DNA from: Eggerthella timonensis
GTDB taxonomy: Bacteria > Actinomycetota > Coriobacteriia > Coriobacteriales > Eggerthellaceae
Reading direction: 5' to 3'
Assembly: GCF_900184265.1 (NCBI RefSeq)
Contig: NZ_FXXA01000002.1
Coordinates: 700,734-764,733 of the forward strand
DNA length: 64,000 bases
The translations under genes and the position numbers were made by a program. Positions 1 through 8,229 of this stretch are shown piece after piece. The number at the start of each line of letters is the position of its first letter. Position 1 is the stretch's first letter. The notes under the pieces were generated by a model that saw only the letters and a list, made by a program, of their open reading frames with translations, had not been told where the DNA came from and did not search any database.

Positions 1-1
1 A

Positions 2-634
2 TTCTGCGAGAACCGCGGCCGCGTGTACGCGCTGCTGTCGCGCTGCTACGAGACCGAGGTCGACGCGGCCTTCGCCGAGGAGCTGGCGGGGGAGGCCTCG
101 CTCGACTCCGACGACGCCTCGCTGGCGGACGGGTTCGCGGCGCTGCGCGCCGACCTTGCCGATTGCGATGAGGACGGGCTCGAGCGGCTCGCGGACGTGT
201 TCGACCGCGCGTTCTTCGGGATGGGCCCGCGCACGGCGCAGAAGGCCTTCCCGTACGAGTCGGTGTACACGAGCGAGGGCGGCCTCATGATGCAGGACGC
301 CTACGCAGAGGTGCTGCACGTCTACCGCGCGGCCGGGTTCGCGAAGGACCCCGGCTTCAAGGAGCCGGAGGACCACCTGGCCGTGGAGCTGGCCTTCATG
401 GCGCTGCTGTGCGGGCGCGCGGTCGAGGCCCTGCGCGCCGGCGACGAGGACGGGGCCGAGCGGCATCTGCGCGCCCAGCTCTCGTTCGCGCGGGAGCACC
501 TGCTGAACTGGGTGCCTTCGTTCCTCGGCGACTTGAAGGCCGCCGCGGAAGGCGGCTTCTACGAGCATCTGGCGGCGTTCACGGAAACGTACCTGCGCGC
601 CGACGAGGCCGCGCTGGCAGACGTGGTGGCGTAA
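2..634 (+). CDS. TorD-family molybdoenzyme chaperone, 5' end outside window
   Basis: Cytoplasmic chaperone of the TorD/DmsD/NapD-like group. This family binds the twin-arginine leader and apo-form of a molybdopterin reductase until its cofactor is loaded. The frame is open to the window edge and reads Phe-Cys-Glu-Asn-Arg-Gly-Arg-Val-Tyr-Ala-Leu-Leu-Ser-Arg. TorD proteins usually begin with such an ENRxxxYxLLSR segment, so only a few N-terminal residues are probably missing. The GTG at 23 would cut into this conserved helix. The remainder is all-helical and acidic, about 205 residues, which is normal for the family. It lies just upstream of napG- and napH-like genes, so it is read as part of a molybdoenzyme operon whose catalytic subunit is upstream of the window. 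Its client cannot be named from here. Confidence 0.8.
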   Translation, partial: FCENRGRVYALLSRCYETEVDAAFAEELAGEASLDSDDASLADGFAALRADLADCDEDGLERLADVFDRAFFGMGPRTAQKAFPYESVYTSEGGLMMQDAYAEVLHVYRAAGFAKDPGFKEPEDHLAVELAFMALLCGRAVEALRAGDEDGAERHLRAQLSFAREHLLNWVPSFLGDLKAAAEGGFYEHLAAFTETYLRADEAALADVVA

Positions 635-671
635 ATGTCCCAAATGGGGACCGTCCCCATTTGGGACATTT
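633..671. repeat. REP-like perfect palindrome, 19-bp arms
   Basis: Perfect inverted repeat: arms 633-651 and 653-671 around one central base. The core is GGGGAC-C-GTCCCC, flanked by AATGTCCCAAAT. It overlaps the stop codon of the TorD-like gene and ends 13 bases before the napG-like start. There is no T-run, so it looks more like a REP element than a terminator. A related sequence lies at 18701-18757. Confidence 0.75.
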
Positions 672-684
672 CGAGACGAGAGGG

Positions 685-1428
685 ATGATGAGAGTGGAGG
701 AGATTTCCCGGCGCGGATTCCTCGCAGCGGGGGCTGCAAGCGTCGCGCTCGTGGGCGTCGGCGGGTTCGGTGCGGTGACGAAACAGGCCGACGCTGCGTT
801 CGTGCGGCCTCCGGGCGCGGCCTCGGGCGCTGAGCTCGTGGCGTCGTGCGACCGCTGCCAGAAGTGCCTGCAGGCGTGCCCCTACGGCATCGTGACCCCG
901 GTGCCCCTGGCGGAGAGCCTCGTGGCCTACGGCACGCCGACGATCGCTTACGAGCGCGGGTTCTGCAACTTCTGCATGAAGTGCGTGGACGCGTGCCCAA
1001 CCGGCGCGCTGGCTTATGGAGGGCTCGCCGAGCGTGATATGGGCGTGGCCGTGGTCGTGCGCGACGCGTGCGTGGCCTGGGACTGGGCGGGCTGCACCGT
1101 GTGCAAGGACGAGTGCCCGGTCGAGGGGGCCATCACGCTCGACGAGCAGGATCGCCCGGTCGTGCATCCGGACTACTGCGACGGGTGCGGCAAGTGCGAG
1201 CAGGTGTGCCCCTCGGCATCGCTCCGCGCCTATGACGCGAGCGTCGAGAACAAGGGCATCGTCGTGGTGTCGCGTGCCAGCGTTGCGGCGCACGTATCGG
1301 GATCGATCGGCAGCGAGGAGCTGCAGACGGGCCGTTTCGCCCGTGCGGGCGAAGCGCTCGCCCCGCATACGAAGGGCGTCCACCCCGACGGGCCGGACGC
1401 GACGCGAGAGGCGGGAGGAGCCGCATGA
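685..1428 (+). CDS. NapG-like ferredoxin-type iron-sulfur protein
   Basis: Periplasmic-side electron-transfer protein that, in NapGH modules, passes electrons from the membrane quinol dehydrogenase NapH to a molybdoenzyme. It has 247 residues. A twin-arginine signal (SRRGFLAAGAAS) lies near residues 7-19. Four cysteine clusters follow: CDRCQKCLQACPYG at about 55, CNFCMKCVDACPTG at about 94, CTVCKDECP at about 137, and CDGCGKCEQVCPS at about 165. This is the NapG/MauM arrangement for four [4Fe-4S] centres. The start is ATG 685; the next codon is also ATG (688). The stop overlaps the next gene's start (ATGA at 1425-1428), implying translational coupling with napH. The terminal reductase served could be a nitrate or another DMSO-reductase-family enzyme; nothing in the window decides this. 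Confidence 0.85.
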   Translation: MMRVEEISRRGFLAAGAASVALVGVGGFGAVTKQADAAFVRPPGAASGAELVASCDRCQKCLQACPYGIVTPVPLAESLVAYGTPTIAYERGFCNFCMKCVDACPTGALAYGGLAERDMGVAVVVRDACVAWDWAGCTVCKDECPVEGAITLDEQDRPVVHPDYCDGCGKCEQVCPSASLRAYDASVENKGIVVVSRASVAAHVSGSIGSEELQTGRFARAGEALAPHTKGVHPDGPDATREAGGAA

Positions 1429-2324
1429 AGACGCATATGAAGATGGCCCGCATCGCCGTGGCGGCGGGCGTGCTCGTCCTGGCCGTTGCGGCGGCGCACC
1501 TCGGCGGCAACGCCGCAATCGGCACGCTCTGCGCGCTGTGCCCCGTCGGGTTCGCCCAGATAGCGGCCGCCTCCGGTTCGATCCCCTGGGCGCTGCTGCC
1601 AGGCGTGCTCGCCGTGCTCGCGATCGTGTTCCTCGTCGGCCGGGCGTTCTGCTCGTGGCTGTGCCCCTCGCAGCTGCTCAAGAACGTCTTCGGCGGCCAT
1701 ACGCCGCGCGGCATCCTCGGCAGAAGCGGCGAGGCGCCCCTAGGCGACCGGACGGCTGGCTGCGCATCGTGCGCCTCCGCCTCGGGTGCGGGCCTCAAGG
1801 CCCAGGGCGCCGTGCTCCTCGTGCTCCTCGTCGTGTCCTTCGCCGTCGGCTTCCCCGTGTTCTGCCTGCTGTGCCCGATCGGGCTTGTGTTCGGCACGCT
1901 GTGGGCCCTGAACCGCGTGTTCGTGCTCCTGCAGCCGGGCTGGGAGCTCGTGATCTTCCCGCTCATGCTGCTGGCCGAGCTCTTCCTGTTCAAGCGCTGG
2001 TGCTCGTCGGTCTGCCCGCTCGGCTTCTTCTTCGGGCTCGTGGGCAAGCTGCGCGCCCGCCTCGGCTTCGGCGCCCGCCCGCAGGCCGACTGCTCCACCT
2101 GCATCTCCAAGGAGGGCTGCCGCACCTGCTCGACCGTCTGCCCCGAGGACGTGGACGTGGCGCGCCCCGGCGCCGCGACGCTGGAGTCCTGCACCTTCTG
2201 CCTCGACTGCGTGGGCAACTGCCCCACGAAGTCCATCTCCATCAAAGTGGGATCTCCGAAGCTTGAGTCGGGGGAAACGTCGGCTCCGGCGCCCGACTCG
2301 GAAGAGCCTGCGATCGAGCGCTAA
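1425..2324 (+). CDS. NapH-like quinol dehydrogenase membrane subunit
   Basis: Polytopic membrane iron-sulfur protein of the NapH/MauN family, thought to oxidise menaquinol and hand electrons to NapG. It has 299 residues with four to five hydrophobic segments. Cysteine motifs of the family flank the helices: CALCPVG near residue 40, FCSWLCPSQ near 82, FCLLCPIG near 147 and VCPLG near 195. A C-terminal two-cluster ferredoxin segment (CISKEGCRTCSTVCP, CTFCLDCVGNCP) lies at about 226-275. The start is the ATG overlapping the napG stop; a second in-frame ATG at 1437 is possible. This is the last gene of the operon, because a strong hairpin terminator follows. Confidence 0.87.
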   Translation: MKTHMKMARIAVAAGVLVLAVAAAHLGGNAAIGTLCALCPVGFAQIAAASGSIPWALLPGVLAVLAIVFLVGRAFCSWLCPSQLLKNVFGGHTPRGILGRSGEAPLGDRTAGCASCASASGAGLKAQGAVLLVLLVVSFAVGFPVFCLLCPIGLVFGTLWALNRVFVLLQPGWELVIFPLMLLAELFLFKRWCSSVCPLGFFFGLVGKLRARLGFGARPQADCSTCISKEGCRTCSTVCPEDVDVARPGAATLESCTFCLDCVGNCPTKSISIKVGSPKLESGETSAPAPDSEEPAIER

Positions 2325-2341
2325 ACGCATCGCCCTCCAAC

Positions 2342-2373
2342 GCAAGAAAGCCGCCCATGGGCGGCTTTCTTGC
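2342..2373. terminator. Bidirectional hairpin between convergent genes
   Basis: Perfect 15-bp stem with a 2-base centre (GCAAGAAAGCCGCCC and its complement). It lies between napH (+) and the lipoprotein gene (-). The stem itself carries the TTTCTTGC tail on the + strand and its equivalent on the other strand, so it can stop transcription from both sides. Confidence 0.85.
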
Positions 2374-2399
2374 TGGTTGGCGCGATAATGCTTCGAGCC

Positions 2400-3098
2400 T
2401 TACCAGGGCTGCGCCGAGCCCTCGATGGTCTCGTAGGCAGGCACGCCATAGCCCAACACGTCGAACGACGTGGTGCCGCCGGCGGGCACGTTGGAGGCGA
2501 AGCTGGTGTAGCCGCTGACGATCGCGCCCGCTCCGTCACGCAGCAGCACGACGATGGCCGCTTGGTCCATGTCGGCGTCGGTCAGGTTGGTCACCTCGCC
2601 GACGAAGTTCACGGTGCCGTAGCCGCTATCCTGCGCGCTGAGCCCGCTCACCTCGAACATCGGCTCGGCCGCATCGGCATCCTGCCAGTTGCTCGAACCC
2701 ACGCTCAGCTCGAATTCGACGGTGGCCGGCGCGGTGCCGTTGCCCGCCTGGCCGCCCCAGGAAAGCTCCTGGACCGGGTTGATTTCCATGAGCGTCTGCT
2801 CGTCGGACGAGATGACGGCGCCGTCGGCGTCCTTGCCCGTGACCTTGATGACAGGGAACAGCGCCCCCTGGGCGCCCTCGTTCTTGATGATAATGCCGTA
2901 GTGGACGTAACCTTGCTCGTCCGCCGACCATCCCGAGTCCACCACCGTCAGCTTGTTCTCCTGCGCGGGGGCTTGGTTCGCCTGCTGCTCGGATGCGCTC
3001 GGGGCGCTGTCGGCGGGTTCCTGACCGGACGGGCTCGCGCAGCCGGCCAGCGTTGCGGCCAGGGCCGCCGCCGCTCCCAATGCGACGATTCTCTTCAT
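2400..3098 (-). CDS. Secreted lipoprotein, FxLYD-like
   Basis: Predicted cell-surface lipoprotein of 232 residues. The N-terminus has Lys-Arg, a hydrophobic stretch and the lipobox LAGC with the lipidated Cys at residue 20. A Ser/Ala/Gln-rich linker follows to about 48. The rest is a beta-rich region with two similar segments (around 50-140 and 150-225) containing patterns such as VHYGIIIKNEG and VNFVGEVTNLTDADM. These resemble the FxLYD or DUF4352-type immunoglobulin-like domains of Gram-positive lipoproteins. No catalytic motif is visible. The start ATG has the ribosome-binding site GAGGAGGGAC just upstream on the minus strand. It is a single gene, divergent from rlmH. The function is unknown. 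Confidence 0.75.
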   Translation of the reverse strand: MKRIVALGAAAALAATLAGCASPSGQEPADSAPSASEQQANQAPAQENKLTVVDSGWSADEQGYVHYGIIIKNEGAQGALFPVIKVTGKDADGAVISSDEQTLMEINPVQELSWGGQAGNGTAPATVEFELSVGSSNWQDADAAEPMFEVSGLSAQDSGYGTVNFVGEVTNLTDADMDQAAIVVLLRDGAGAIVSGYTSFASNVPAGGTTSFDVLGYGVPAYETIEGSAQPW

Positions 3099-3258
3099 AG
3101 TCCCTCCTCGAAGGGTTGCAGCGCCGCTCGTGCGAGGGCGCGTATCGACATGACCCGCTCATCGTAGGAGAGCCGTCAAGTCCCGCAGCTGGCGATTCGG
3201 CGAATGCAGAACCATCCCAAACGCGTTTGCGCCGCCGTTGGTGCCGCCCCCGTTCGGG

Positions 3259-3264
3259 TATCAT
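3259..3264 (+). promoter_or_regulatory. Putative -10 element (TATCAT) of rlmH
   Basis: GGTATCATGG, 44 bases before the rlmH start. It fits a pattern seen before many genes here: TAnnAT followed by G, without a recognisable -35. Confidence 0.4.
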
Positions 3265-3307
3265 GGCTAGCATCGAAGCGCGGGGCGAGCGGGAGAAAGG
3301 GTGCGGC

Positions 3308-3778
3308 GTGAAGTTCACCATTGTGGCGGTGGGGAAGCTGAAGGAGAAGTTCTGGATGGACGCGTGCGCCGAGTACCTCAAGCGCATGCAGCCGTACGCG
3401 AAGACCGAGGTGCGCGAGATCGCCGACATCGACCCTGCTCGCGCGGGCGGGGTGGACGCGGCGCGCGATCGGGAGGGCGCTGCTATCCTCGCCGCACTCG
3501 CGCCTGCGACGCATGTCGTGCTGCTGGCCATCGACGGCAAACAGCGCTCGAGCGAAGGCTTTTCGCAGCGCATCGACGCGCTCAAGCTGAACGGCGCGAG
3601 CGACATCTCGTTCGTCATCGGCGGCTCCGACGGCGTGAGCGCCGCGGTGCGGCAGCGCGCCGACGAGACGCTGTCGTTCGGCCCGGTCACGCTGCCGCAC
3701 AACCTCGCGCGCGTCGTGCTGCTGGAGCAGCTCTACCGCGCGCAGAAGATCTCGCGCGGCGAGCCGTACCACAAGTAA
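3308..3778 (+). CDS. rlmH: 23S rRNA (pseudouridine-1915-N3)-methyltransferase RlmH
   Basis: SPOUT-class methyltransferase that methylates pseudouridine 1915 in helix 69 of 23S rRNA on the assembled ribosome. It has 156 residues, the normal family length. The family signature is visible: the N-terminal strand KFTIVAVGKLKE, the SAM-binding knot segment DISFVIGGSDGV near residues 100-112, and the C-terminal LPHNLARVVLLEQLYRAQKISRGEPYHK-type end. The start is GTG 3308, chosen because conserved RlmH proteins begin with this strand. GAGAAAGG at 3292-3299 can act as the ribosome-binding site. The gene ends one base before the convergent protease gene. Confidence 0.95.
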   Translation: MKFTIVAVGKLKEKFWMDACAEYLKRMQPYAKTEVREIADIDPARAGGVDAARDREGAAILAALAPATHVVLLAIDGKQRSSEGFSQRIDALKLNGASDISFVIGGSDGVSAAVRQRADETLSFGPVTLPHNLARVVLLEQLYRAQKISRGEPYHK

Positions 3779-3779
3779 C

Positions 3780-6700
3780 CTACCGGGAGCGTTTGCGCGC
3801 GAGCGCACCGCTGGCAACCAGCGTCGCGACCAGCGCTGCAAACGCGATCGGGCCGGTGGGGTCGCCGGTGGGCGCGAGCTTGCGCGCCGCATCGTCGCCC
3901 GTGCCGTCCGGCTTCGGAAGCGGTTGCGGGTCCTCGCTCGGCCCCGCGGGCTCCTCCGGCTTCGCCGGGTCATCTGGTTCCTCCGGCTTCGTCGGTTCCT
4001 TGTCCAGCTGCTCGGTGATCGCGTAGTTCACGCGCAGGCGGTCGTCGGTTCCCCCGCCTTCGGTCGCTCCGACGGCCTCCGCTTCCTCGGGCGACCCCTT
4101 GGGCCCCGAAGACGCTTCCAGGCTCAGGCCTACGCTCAGCCAGCTTCCGTCGTCGAGCCAAGAGCCCATGCCGTTCGACGCCGTGGTCAGCGTGGAGAGC
4201 GGTTGCAGGTTCGCGTTGCAGAACAGCACGTCGGAGCGTGTGACCTTCGGCTTCGCCAGCTCGGTGCGCGCCGTCAGCGCCACGGTGCCGTAGCGAGCGA
4301 CGCTCAGCTGCCGGTACTCCGTGCCCCCGCGTGCTTTGACGGCGGCGCGTGCCTGCTCGACACCCCCATCGTCGAAGCGGATGAGCAGGTTCGACGCCTC
4401 CGCTGTGGAGGAGAATTCCGATCCCATCAGCGCGTAGTAGCCAGCGTCGGCGCGCTGTACGTCTTGCAGCGCGCGGTGCTCGTGCAGCGGCAGCGTGACC
4501 TCTGCACGCTCGGGCGTGCAGAGCTCGCCCGCCAACGGGGCGTCTTCGGGGTTTGCGGCACCGTCGCGCAGCGCTTCGACGATGGTTCCCGTTTGCACGA
4601 TCCGCGCTTCATCCATCGTGTCGCCCTGATCGTTCGCGAAGCCGAAAGCGAGCGTGTCGGTGTCGACGGAGGCGGCCGATTGCGCGTTCGTCCAGCCGTA
4701 GCGCGCTTGCACCGAGCCGTCTTCGCGCGGCGTCAGCGCAGTGACCAGCTGACCGCGCTCCGGTCCGTAATGGTACGTGACCACGAGGACGGTCGTGCCG
4801 CTGGCGGTGCACGGCTGCGTGGAGGTCTGGTCGAAGGGATGCGAGGCCGTCACCGTGCCGCTTTCGAGGTCGATCCAGTATCCCGTGCCGGGCCCGTACT
4901 GCGCGGACACGATGGCGAACGCGCTGGTATCGGACAGCGGGGTGACGTTGATCGACGCGCGCTCGATCGTTGAGGGGATGCTCACCCCCTCGATCGTGCG
5001 CGGAGTCACGCGCGCGAGATCGTCGGCGTCGAGCGTGTGCAGCCGCAGCGCGCCGTCGGCGATCTGGAAGAAGCGCTTCGTTCCGTTCGGGCTGGTGAAC
5101 ACGTCGCTCGTGGCAACGAGATCGTCGGTGTACTCGGTGCCCTGGTAGACGCCCGAGCGGCTGACGGCGGTCAGCGACGCGTTGGCTTTGAGCGGCAGGC
5201 GAATCTCCGGCGAGAACGTGGTGCCCTCGCTCGTGCGGGACAGCGTGAACAGGCCGGCGGGGAAGACGATCTCGCACGTGGACGACGGCCCGATGCTGCC
5301 GGCGTCGAGCAGGCAGGAAAGGGTCACGGTGGTGCCGTCCACCGCGATGTCGAGGAGGGCGTGGTGTTGCCCGTCCACGATCAGCTGCGTCGCGGCCGGA
5401 AGCGGCGAGGTCAGCATCGGCGCGAGCGAGGCTTCGAAGGTGAGCATGCATACGTTCGACACCGCGTCGAACGTGGGCGTGAGGGTGAAGTCGGCGGGGT
5501 CGGCGGGCTTGTCGGCGTTCGAGTACAAGATGGCAACCGTGCCCTGGTCGGTCTCGCTTTCCGTGACCGAGATGGTCAGTCCGGTGAAGCCGACGTTGGC
5601 GTTCTCGTAGAAGTTCGTGGAGGGATACCCCTGCGGCGACACCCCGTCGCCCTCGTAGAGCATGCAGCCGTACTCGTCCGATCCGATGGCCGAGGGGATG
5701 AGCGAGCTGGTTTCCGTATGGGGCTCGCTCATGTCGGGGTCGACCAGCTCGATGAGCTGGTTGTGCGTGGTGCCGTAAGCGTTCGAGTGCACAAGGTAGT
5801 CTCCGCCGGAGCCCACCTCGGCCTGCACGCGGTACAGGCGGAATCCCGAGGGGAGCGGGATGTTCTCGGCGCCCTGCGCGCCTCCGTAGTACACGCTTTG
5901 GTTGCTGGCGAACTGGTCGTATTGCAGCAGATAGTAGGATGAGAACATGCTCTCGTCCTCGTTCGCCACCACGATGATGCCGCCCGTTTCGTGCAGGTCG
6001 TCCGACGTGAACGCCGCGAGCGCTTGCTCCACGGACGAGCTGCCGTCCTCCGCGGGGTCCACGTGCTGCACCACGGCGCCGTCGCGTTTGACGTCGATGC
6101 CGTTCTCGTTCGCGAACACACGGGTAATCTTGTTTTCGGGCAGCCATCCCAGCATCCATTTCGAGAAGCCGTTGTGGTCGCCCTGGTTCAGCATCATGAT
6201 GTCGAAGGTGAGGATGCCCGTCCGTCCCGTCGAGCCTCCCTGCTGGCTGGCGTACTGGTAGTAGTCGGGCAGGCCCAGCACGTGCCCCGTCTCGTGGATC
6301 ATGGTTTGCGCGGCCCATGCCGTGTCGCACGGGTTCGCCAGCGCGACAGCGTTCCACAGCTGCACGGCGCCGTTCGCGTACGTGGCGTCTGGCACGTTCA
6401 GCACCTGCTCGTTGCTCCACCACACGCTGCCCCAGCCGGTATCGGCGCCCGCGAAGTGCAGGTAGACGGCATCGATGCGGCCGTCGCCGTTCGCGTCGAA
6501 CTGCGCGAGGTCGACTCCCGAGGCCTCGAGGTGGTCGAGCGCTTCCTTGTACAGCTGCCCGATGTTGGCGGTGTAGTGGTCGCGCTCGTGCTGCGCTTGG
6601 TAATCGAAGGCTTCGCCGGTGATGCTCAGCGTTCCGTATGATGCGCGCTGGTAGTAGTCGTGCAGGCTCTCGTAGGGGTAGGGTCCGGCGCTCGGCAGCG

Positions 6701-7124
6701 CGGCTTCTCCCTCGTTGCGCGGGCCGATGAGCGCCTGGAGCGCTTCGAGCGTGTCGCCCGCCTCGAACTTCTTGTCGGGGAACGACACGCGCAGCGCCAG
6801 CACGTGCGCCTTGCCCACGGTGGCCATGCCGCCGTCGTTGCCGGGAACCGCGTTCGCGGCGATGCCGTTGCTCGCCTGCTCGCGCGCGATGGCCTGCTGG
6901 ATGAGGCCCGCGGTGGGCTCGTCGTTGTCGAGGCTTTCTTGGAACGCGGCGCGCTCCTCCAGCGTGCCGTCCTCGGCGTAAATCGCGCGTTGCTCGTCGG
7001 TTGCGACGCACGGCGAGAGCGGCTCTTCCGAGGCGTATGCGCTCGGCGGCATGGTGAGGCTCGCGAGGACGATGGCGATCGAGGCGACGGCCGACAGCGT
7101 CGCGAGGCGTACGGTTCGAAGCAT
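3780..7124 (-). CDS. M6-family secreted metalloprotease with LPXTG-like anchor
   Basis: Large secreted zinc protease of 1114 residues. There is a signal peptide at 1-31 (cleavage near AYA-SEE). A propeptide is followed by the catalytic domain at roughly 100-340. HETGH at 277-281 is the zinc-binding motif (HExxH), followed by VLGLPDYY, the M6 (immune inhibitor A-like) extension whose Asp is the usual third ligand. Beta-rich domains occupy about 450-1030. A Pro/Glu/Lys-rich wall-spanning linker (about 1045-1080) follows, then LAPTGD at 1083-1088, a hydrophobic stretch and the RKRSR tail. This is a sortase signal with the first Pro moved by one (LAPTG, not LPxTG). Family members degrade host or competitor proteins; the substrate here is unknown. 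It is convergent with rlmH and divergent from xth. Confidence 0.88.
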   Translation of the reverse strand: MLRTVRLATLSAVASIAIVLASLTMPPSAYASEEPLSPCVATDEQRAIYAEDGTLEERAAFQESLDNDEPTAGLIQQAIAREQASNGIAANAVPGNDGGMATVGKAHVLALRVSFPDKKFEAGDTLEALQALIGPRNEGEAALPSAGPYPYESLHDYYQRASYGTLSITGEAFDYQAQHERDHYTANIGQLYKEALDHLEASGVDLAQFDANGDGRIDAVYLHFAGADTGWGSVWWSNEQVLNVPDATYANGAVQLWNAVALANPCDTAWAAQTMIHETGHVLGLPDYYQYASQQGGSTGRTGILTFDIMMLNQGDHNGFSKWMLGWLPENKITRVFANENGIDVKRDGAVVQHVDPAEDGSSSVEQALAAFTSDDLHETGGIIVVANEDESMFSSYYLLQYDQFASNQSVYYGGAQGAENIPLPSGFRLYRVQAEVGSGGDYLVHSNAYGTTHNQLIELVDPDMSEPHTETSSLIPSAIGSDEYGCMLYEGDGVSPQGYPSTNFYENANVGFTGLTISVTESETDQGTVAILYSNADKPADPADFTLTPTFDAVSNVCMLTFEASLAPMLTSPLPAATQLIVDGQHHALLDIAVDGTTVTLSCLLDAGSIGPSSTCEIVFPAGLFTLSRTSEGTTFSPEIRLPLKANASLTAVSRSGVYQGTEYTDDLVATSDVFTSPNGTKRFFQIADGALRLHTLDADDLARVTPRTIEGVSIPSTIERASINVTPLSDTSAFAIVSAQYGPGTGYWIDLESGTVTASHPFDQTSTQPCTASGTTVLVVTYHYGPERGQLVTALTPREDGSVQARYGWTNAQSAASVDTDTLAFGFANDQGDTMDEARIVQTGTIVEALRDGAANPEDAPLAGELCTPERAEVTLPLHEHRALQDVQRADAGYYALMGSEFSSTAEASNLLIRFDDGGVEQARAAVKARGGTEYRQLSVARYGTVALTARTELAKPKVTRSDVLFCNANLQPLSTLTTASNGMGSWLDDGSWLSVGLSLEASSGPKGSPEEAEAVGATEGGGTDDRLRVNYAITEQLDKEPTKPEEPDDPAKPEEPAGPSEDPQPLPKPDGTGDDAARKLAPTGDPTGPIAFAALVATLVASGALARKRSR

Positions 7125-7246
7125 GCGATCTCCTTCGTTCGTATGACGATCCCGTATATACTACGCGAACGCTCATGCTTTCACCATTGCGCCATCGAGG
7201 ATCGGCCTCGCATCCTCGTGCGGGTGGATGCCTGCCAACGTTCCGC

Positions 7247-7252
7247 TATACT
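7247..7252 (+). promoter_or_regulatory. Putative -10 element (TATACT) of xth
   Basis: TATACT 48 bases before the xth start, in the 175-base divergent region shared with the M6 protease gene. No clear -35 is seen. Confidence 0.4.
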
Positions 7253-7299
7253 GATCGCAACACACCGGGAATCGTCGCGGGGCGACGGAGGAGGAACCT

Positions 7300-8157
7300 A
7301 TGCGCTTCATCTCGTGGAACGTCAACGGCTTGCGCGCCGTGCTCAACAAGGGCTTCGAGGACATCGTGTGCGAAATCGACGCCGATATCGTGGCCTTGCA
7401 GGAAACGAAGCTGCAGGAGGGCCAAGCGACGCTCGACCTGCCGCAATATCGCGAGTACTGGAGCTATGCCGAGAAGAAGGGCTACTCCGGCACCGCGATC
7501 TTCTGCAAGGAGGAGCCGCTGCAGGCGCTGCACGGCTTAGGCTTCCCGCATCTCGACACCGAGGGGCGCATCGTGGCGCTCGAGTTCCCGAAGTTCTGGT
7601 TCGTGGACGTGTACACGCCGAACGCGCAGAACGAGCTGGCGCGCATCGCCCATCGCATGGAGTGGGACGACGCGTTCCGCGATTTCTGCAAGGGTCTCGA
7701 AGAGGGCGTGCTGCCCGCCGGCGCGCCCGTCGAGCGCCCCGCTCCAGGCGAGGGGCACGTGTGCATCAGCGAGCTGCCGCTGACGCAGCCGGGCGAGACA
7801 GCCGACCCGAAACCCGTCGTCATGTGCGGCGACTTCAACGTGGCGCATCAGGAGATCGACCTCAAGAACCCGGGCCCGAACCGCGGCAAGGCCGGTTTCT
7901 CGGACGAGGAGCGCGGCAAGTTCACCGACCTGCTGGAAGTCGGGTTCGTCGACTCATTCCGCCACCTGCATCCCGACGTGACGGGCGCGTACTCGTGGTG
8001 GAGCTACCGCTTCAAGGCGCGCCAGACGAATGCGGGGTGGCGCATCGACTACTTCCTGGTCAGCGACGAGCTTGCCCCGAAGATTACCAGCGCTTGCATC
8101 TACGACGAAGTCTACGGCAGCGACCACTGCCCGGTGGGCATCGAGCTGGAGCTGTAG
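7300..8157 (+). CDS. xth: Exodeoxyribonuclease III (AP endonuclease)
   Basis: Exonuclease III/AP endonuclease of the endonuclease-exonuclease-phosphatase superfamily; it cleaves at abasic sites in base-excision repair. It has 285 residues. Family motifs appear in order: SWNVNGLRA near the N-terminus, LQETKLQE with the metal-binding Glu near 36, VYTPNAQ, CGDFNVAH with catalytic Asp/Asn, a WWSYR segment, DYFLVS, and the terminal SDHCPVG His. An extra Pro/Gly-rich segment of about 35 residues lies before CGDFN (near 135-170) and is not typical of the E. coli enzyme. The start is ATG 7300 with GGAGGA six bases upstream. Confidence 0.95.
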   Translation: MRFISWNVNGLRAVLNKGFEDIVCEIDADIVALQETKLQEGQATLDLPQYREYWSYAEKKGYSGTAIFCKEEPLQALHGLGFPHLDTEGRIVALEFPKFWFVDVYTPNAQNELARIAHRMEWDDAFRDFCKGLEEGVLPAGAPVERPAPGEGHVCISELPLTQPGETADPKPVVMCGDFNVAHQEIDLKNPGPNRGKAGFSDEERGKFTDLLEVGFVDSFRHLHPDVTGAYSWWSYRFKARQTNAGWRIDYFLVSDELAPKITSACIYDEVYGSDHCPVGIELEL

Positions 8158-8197
8158 GGCGCTTGCGCGAACGACGAAGCCGACGGCCCGCTCGTGG

Positions 8198-8203
8198 TAT
8201 GAT
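8198..8203 (+). promoter_or_regulatory. Putative -10 element (TATGAT) of folE
   Basis: GGTATGATG 32 bases before folE. It matches the TAnnATG pattern seen before other genes in the window. Confidence 0.4.
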
Positions 8204-8229
8204 GCACGGCGACACACGACGATAGAAAG

